Source of the DNA: a bacterium HR28
Lineage (GTDB): Bacteria; Chloroflexota; Chloroflexia; Thermomicrobiales; Thermomicrobiaceae
Assembly: GCA_002898255.1 (NCBI GenBank)
Contig: BEIE01000002.1
Coordinates: 620,001-684,000 of the forward strand
Reading direction: 5' to 3'
DNA length: 64,000 nucleotides
In this document: positions 60,012-64,000 of the stretch, in pieces
Numbering within the stretch: the first letter of the stretch is position 1
Layout: the number at the start of each line of letters is the position of its first letter
The notes under the pieces: generated by a model
What the model was told of the DNA's origin: nothing
The model's input: only the letters and a program-made list of their open reading frames with translations
Databases searched by the model: none
Program-made: the position numbers and the translations under genes

Positions 60012-62084
60012 ATGGCGGCATTCCTCGATCATTCGTCTCGCTTACTGCACGAGCGATTTGTGGATCGCGAAGCTGAACTGGCCCAGCTCGTGGCGTTCCT
60101 CGCCGGGCCGGCACCCGTTGGAACTGTAGCAGTCACCGGGCCACCAGGTATCGGGAAAAGTGCTCTGCTGCGAGAGTTCGTCCGATGCTGTGCGGAGTTG
60201 GGTGTTCCCTCAGCGTTGGTAGACCAAGCGGTGCAGCGAACACCAGAGGAGATCGCCGCCTACGCCGCACAGCAGTTCGCGTTGCCGGGGAGGACATTGG
60301 AAGAGCTTTTCGCCGCAAATGGTCGACGGGTGCTGCTGCTCGACCACTATGAGCCAGGACACGAACTCGACGCAGCCCTACGTGCTGCCCAACTGGCAGG
60401 CAGTGGTGAACTCCTCCTCGTGCTGGCGATGCGGCAGCTCCCACCAGCCAGCTGGCTCCAGGACGCGGACTGGAGTGCACTGTTGCACGTTGTGCGCCTG
60501 GAAGCGCTGTCGCGCCCTGCTGCCCTGAGCTATTGCACGCGCGCTGGTATCGCTGGCGACACGGCAGAACGGATCACTGAAGTCGCAGCAGGGCACCCTC
60601 TGACACTCACGCTCCTGGTGCAGCGGGCGGTTACTCGCGCGGATGGTCTTTCCCATGCTGCACTCCTTGAGGTCGCCGAAGCTGTGCTGCGTTCCGCGAT
60701 GAATACGCCGGAGTCGGACCGGGGTGCCGCGCTGGAAATCGCTGCCCTCGCCGGTGTGGCGAGCGAAGGAACGCTCCGTGCCGTCCTGGAGGACGGAGAT
60801 CCTGGTGCACTCTTCCGTTGGCTCTGTGTGCAGCCGATCACGGTAGTGACCCCACATGGACTCGCCGTTCGAGAGCCGTTTGGCTCCTTCCTCATCGACT
60901 CATTGGTCTGGCGAGATCCGGAGCGTGTTGTGCAGCTGCGAGCACAGCTGCGAGCTGCGAGCATCGATGCCCTCCGGCGTGGGAGCAGTGTTGTTCGCTT
61001 ACCGCATCTCCTGCGTCTCCTTGCGCTTGCCGACGAGCGTGGCGCATTTCGGCGCGCGCTTGTGGCTGGTCTCGCGCGTGGCTTGGAAGTGGGCGTGCTG
61101 CGCCGCGACGAGCAAGGGACCGCGCTTGCGATGGTGCCGGTCGCACCAATGCGGGCGCTGCTCGACGGTTGGCTCACCCATGGTCTTGCGCTATGCCGAG
61201 GAATCCGCGATGGCGCTGGGCGGTTGCTCGCCTGGACAACCACACTCCCATTGGATGCTCCGGCGTGGGGAACGACGAGTGACAGCATGGCATTGCTCAC
61301 TGCACTTCGCCAGGCGATGCATGTTCGCTCCGGTGAACGCGCCGTGGTTCATTTAACCTGGATCACTCCGTCGGAGAAGGACTCTCCTGAGAGCCTGGTC
61401 GCATTGGCGATGGCGCTGCATTGGGAGCGGGCGTTGCTCATGCCGCAGCTGGCAGTCTGCGGCTTCCTCAGCGACGAAGCTACTGTTAATCGAGCGACAG
61501 TTTGGGATGTCTTCCACATTCAGGCTGTTCGATCACAGTGGGCGGGAATGCCGTTTGTCCTTGGAGTCCGCGACTGGCGTCGGCGCAGCATCACAGAGTG
61601 GCTGGCTCAGCCAGATGTGTCGGAGGAGGATGCCGAAATCGTGCTGCAGGGCGATGCGCTGGATCGGTCGCTGTTCGCGGTCGCGGTGGTGCAGGCCCTG
61701 CGAGACGTGAGTCGTCCGGAGCGCCTTCGGGGGAATCCGCTTCTCTCGTCGCGAGTCGTGGCACGCCTGGCTGGGGCAGGAGCGAGTGAGCCACAGCGTA
61801 TCTATGCGCTGCGGCAACTGCTCGAGCGAGCGATCGCCGAGCTCGGTCTCCGTCCGCAGTATCGCCGTTGGCAGCTCGTTGCGGAGAGTGCCTATCTGCG
61901 GCCGATTGAGTCGCAGGAGCGGATGGCCGAGCGATTGGGGATTCCCTTCAGCACCTATCGGAGGTACCTCAAGTCAGCGACGGAGTGGATCGTCGAATAC
62001 CTGTGGCAGTTGGAAGTTGGTGATCCGGACGGAGCGATCCGTGGTGGTGAGCTCCTCGAACTTCCCCTAAAGTCGAGCGCCTGA
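60012..62084 (+). CDS. STAND-like AAA ATPase with C-terminal HTH-like region
   Basis: Walker A VTGPPGIGKSALL, Walker B-like RRVLLLDHYEP; C-terminal SQERMAERLGIPFSTYRRYLKSATEWIVEYLWQLE. Confidence 0.75.
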   Translation: MAAFLDHSSRLLHERFVDREAELAQLVAFLAGPAPVGTVAVTGPPGIGKSALLREFVRCCAELGVPSALVDQAVQRTPEEIAAYAAQQFALPGRTLEELFAANGRRVLLLDHYEPGHELDAALRAAQLAGSGELLLVLAMRQLPPASWLQDADWSALLHVVRLEALSRPAALSYCTRAGIAGDTAERITEVAAGHPLTLTLLVQRAVTRADGLSHAALLEVAEAVLRSAMNTPESDRGAALEIAALAGVASEGTLRAVLEDGDPGALFRWLCVQPITVVTPHGLAVREPFGSFLIDSLVWRDPERVVQLRAQLRAASIDALRRGSSVVRLPHLLRLLALADERGAFRRALVAGLARGLEVGVLRRDEQGTALAMVPVAPMRALLDGWLTHGLALCRGIRDGAGRLLAWTTTLPLDAPAWGTTSDSMALLTALRQAMHVRSGERAVVHLTWITPSEKDSPESLVALAMALHWERALLMPQLAVCGFLSDEATVNRATVWDVFHIQAVRSQWAGMPFVLGVRDWRRRSITEWLAQPDVSEEDAEIVLQGDALDRSLFAVAVVQALRDVSRPERLRGNPLLSSRVVARLAGAGASEPQRIYALRQLLERAIAELGLRPQYRRWQLVAESAYLRPIESQERMAERLGIPFSTYRRYLKSATEWIVEYLWQLEVGDPDGAIRGGELLELPLKSSA

Positions 62085-62168
62085 CTGCCATGGTAAAACA
62101 GGGCAGGGACGCCGTGGATGGTTCGGGGGTGCAACGTGACGACGTTGCCTGTCCTGCGGCAGAGGGAT

Positions 62169-62196
62169 CCCCAGGCGAACACCTCTTCGCCTGGGG
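62169..62196 (+). repeat. Family A palindromic element, copy 3 (CCCCAGGCGAACACCTCTTCGCCTGGGG)
   Basis: Same 28-bp length and GAGGG(A/G)TCCCCA...TGGGGTG flanks as copies 1 and 2. Confidence 0.75.
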
Positions 62197-62207
62197 TGGA
62201 GAAACGG

Positions 62208-62465
62208 GTGCCGAGTGTCTGGCTTGGTCCGGTGGTCAGTGCGTTCCTGCTGGCGGTCTTATTTGTGATCGCAACGGTGCTGCGGCGTAGTGAATTGGCC
62301 GACAGTGCACGCCCAGTGATGGTTGGCGTCTCGAGTGCCGCGGCGGCGATCATTGCACTGCAGGGAGCTCGCACAGCGGCTGCGCGGCGCGGCTGGTCGG
62401 GGATCATTGCCGGTGGACTAATGGTGGCAATGGGGCTCTACACGCTGGTCCACGTACTTCGCTGA
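62208..62465 (+). CDS. Small membrane protein
   Basis: Likely GTG at 62208 (VPSVWLGPVVSAFLLAVLFVIATVLRR...); several hydrophobic segments. Confidence 0.6.
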   Translation: MPSVWLGPVVSAFLLAVLFVIATVLRRSELADSARPVMVGVSSAAAAIIALQGARTAAARRGWSGIIAGGLMVAMGLYTLVHVLR

Positions 62466-62502
62466 GACTTTGGGGGCTGTGCCGCGAAACCGCCACCCAG
62501 TG

Positions 62503-62934
62503 TCAGTGCAGCGTGCCCCAGGTTGCAACCCGCTCGATCCGGAGCGCGATAATAGGCCTCTCCTCGAGGCGCATCGTCTGGTACTGACGATATCGTCTCC
62601 GGAGCAATGACACAGCCTGCGCATGCTCCGGAGCGCCTGGGGGAAGGAGTTCCGCCGAGCCGCGGAGAAGTACCCAGCCGAGGCGCGTCCAGTCTTCGTC
62701 ATAGCGGTCGACGACAAGCGCTGCGCGCCCGGTCTCTAAGACGTTCCGCACCCGCCGGAGCACAGCGCCAGGTCGTTTCGGCTTCTCGTCGATCGGCGTG
62801 TAGATTGTGCCCTCGCTGACCGCATAGCAGACGGGGACAACGTACGGCTCACCCGCCCGGCTGACAGTCGCAAGGTGGCCGACTCGTTGACACTCGAGAA
62901 AGGCGCGGAGTTCCTCGTCGAGCTCGCGTGGCAT
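62503..62934 (-). CDS. PPOX-class (pyridoxamine 5'-phosphate oxidase-like), probable F420-dependent protein
   Basis: LRAFLECQRVGHLATVSRAGEPYVVPVCYAVSEGTIYTPIDEKPKRPG...LVVDRYDEDWTRLGWVLLRGSAEL. Confidence 0.88.
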   Translation of the reverse strand: MPRELDEELRAFLECQRVGHLATVSRAGEPYVVPVCYAVSEGTIYTPIDEKPKRPGAVLRRVRNVLETGRAALVVDRYDEDWTRLGWVLLRGSAELLPPGAPEHAQAVSLLRRRYRQYQTMRLEERPIIALRIERVATWGTLH

Positions 62935-63669
62935 GGGGTGACTCCTTGTCTCACTCTCTTCGACGTCAATTGCGCGCCGAGTGTGTCCACATGATTGAGG
63001 ATGCTCCATGCCAGTCAGTCCGGGAAGCGTGCAGAGCTGGAACAGTGAGGAGCACGGCAGTAGCCATGCAGTCATCTTTCCTGTCGAGGTACGCGCCCGC
63101 CTTCATGTGAAGGCGCAATTCGCCGGTGATTGATCGAGGAACCGGCTTCTCAGCTCAGGCCGCTACGTCTCGGTGTCCTTACGCGCGCAACTCGATAACA
63201 CAGTCTGCCGCATCGCTCAGTGGCAAGAAGGTCTCCCCTCATAAGATCGTGCCGGATGGTGCCCGCTGCCCATTGCGAGTCAGTCCGGCTGTGTTCAACC
63301 AGCCGCGCATTGCCCGCCGGGCTGAGATACTGCGGCTGGTTGTGGCCAGCATCATGCTCATGCCCGTGCAGCGGCTGCAGTCATCGTCTGATGGGGTGGA
63401 GAGAAACAGAGCGGCAGTGCAGCGTGCGGCGTCCGGTATCTCTGCTACCTAGAGTTTCCCCTTGCCGATAGCCTTCCATTGGATGGGGGATGAGCTCGTT
63501 GCATTGTAAGGTCATGCTCTTGAGTTCGACCCGTGGCGGTCGGCATTGCCCGACCGCCAACGACTCTGCAGGGGTGGAGACGGCTGGTCGACGGGAGGTA
63601 GGGGAAACCTGTTCCTTCGCTGTTTGGAACGGGGGAGACACAGGGGCTGCGTTGCGAAACGTTGAGTAC

Positions 63670-63698
63670 TTGACGGTTCCGCAACATCTCGCTAGACT
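63670..63698 (+). promoter_or_regulatory. Sigma70-type promoter TTGACG-N17-TAGACT
   Basis: Near-consensus hexamers, 17-bp spacer, 50 bp before a small ORF. Confidence 0.55.
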
Positions 63699-63748
63699 AT
63701 CCAGCGATCTGTCTCGCGGCCGAACGGCCGCACAGGAGCGGTGGCACG

Positions 63749-63904
63749 ATGCAGAGCGGAACGATGGGACAAGCGACGAAGCGACGCAACGGGCAGCAGT
63801 GCTGCATCTGCCTCCGTGGCCGCTGCCGTGTCCTCGTTCCACCCTGCCCCACAATGATCGGGGTCTACTCCTACTGGCCCCGCATCTGCGACTGTCGCCC
63901 CTAA
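63749..63904 (+). CDS. Possible Cys-rich microprotein (51 aa)
   Basis: Manual translation MQSGTMGQATKRRNGQQCCICLRGRCRVLVPPCPTMIGVYSYWPRICDCRP; AGGAGCGG upstream of ATG. Confidence 0.35.
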   Translation: MQSGTMGQATKRRNGQQCCICLRGRCRVLVPPCPTMIGVYSYWPRICDCRP

Positions 63905-64000
63905 ACGATCCTCACTGACCGTTTTCAACGTACTGCCCAGGTGACCCGCTGCCGCGCGGAAGCGTGGTGCTACTGGGCGTCTGGGATGAGCGTCATAGCG

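Noticed and set aside
1-64000. CRISPR arrays
   Set aside because: No regularly spaced direct repeats with unique spacers seen; repeats found are palindromes or in-gene tandem repeats.
1-64000. tRNA or rRNA genes, transposases, integrases
   Set aside because: No convincing cloverleaf, rRNA segment or recombinase motif noticed by eye; needs tRNAscan/Infernal to exclude.

Overview
This is a GC-rich bacterial window. Gene content and style suggest Thermomicrobia/Chloroflexota (inference only; no rRNA or marker gene was seen). Main blocks from left to right: (1) a minus-strand SNF2-like helicase plus Eco57I/DrmMI-like N6-adenine methylase pair, resembling the drmD-drmMI half of class 1 DISARM with no adjacent drmABC visible; (2) a family-5 uracil-DNA glycosylase convergent with a coiled-coil PD-(D/E)XK-like protein; (3) TrpB-like enzyme, CDF metal transporter, and a LUD/Fe-S/CCG (LutB-LutA-like) fusion, with the CDF gene flanked by a 39-bp inverted pair of palindromes; (4) a PucR regulator and a PilZ protein; (5) a flagellin/chemotaxis/late-flagellar region with flagellin, a CheR-(degenerate REC)-CheB fusion, CheY, CheX-like, a CheC-like unknown, two MCPs, a multi-CheW CheA with internal REC, FlaG, FliD, FliS, FliT-like and a sortase in the same run; (6) two paralogous secreted proteins; (7) an XRE-PBP regulator, ModA, ModB and YqeB-like protein with no modC; (8) two SDRs; (9) a multicopper oxidase with a possible CxxC membrane partner; (10) two Uma2 genes with mosaic identity; (11) NRAMP-UspA; (12) a secreted DNRLRE-like/GH99-like/metallophosphoesterase fusion; (13) a STAND-like ATPase; (14) a PPOX-family protein. 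The most notable non-gene signals are a 28-bp palindrome family with a compensatory base-pair change between copies, a second dispersed repeat of paired GGGCGCGAT-N-ATCGCGCCC palindromes confined to gene-poor gaps, and a shared FliA-like promoter pattern with a 16-bp spacer upstream of flagellin, flaG and both MCPs. All calls were made by eye from the sequence and ORF track; no searches were run.
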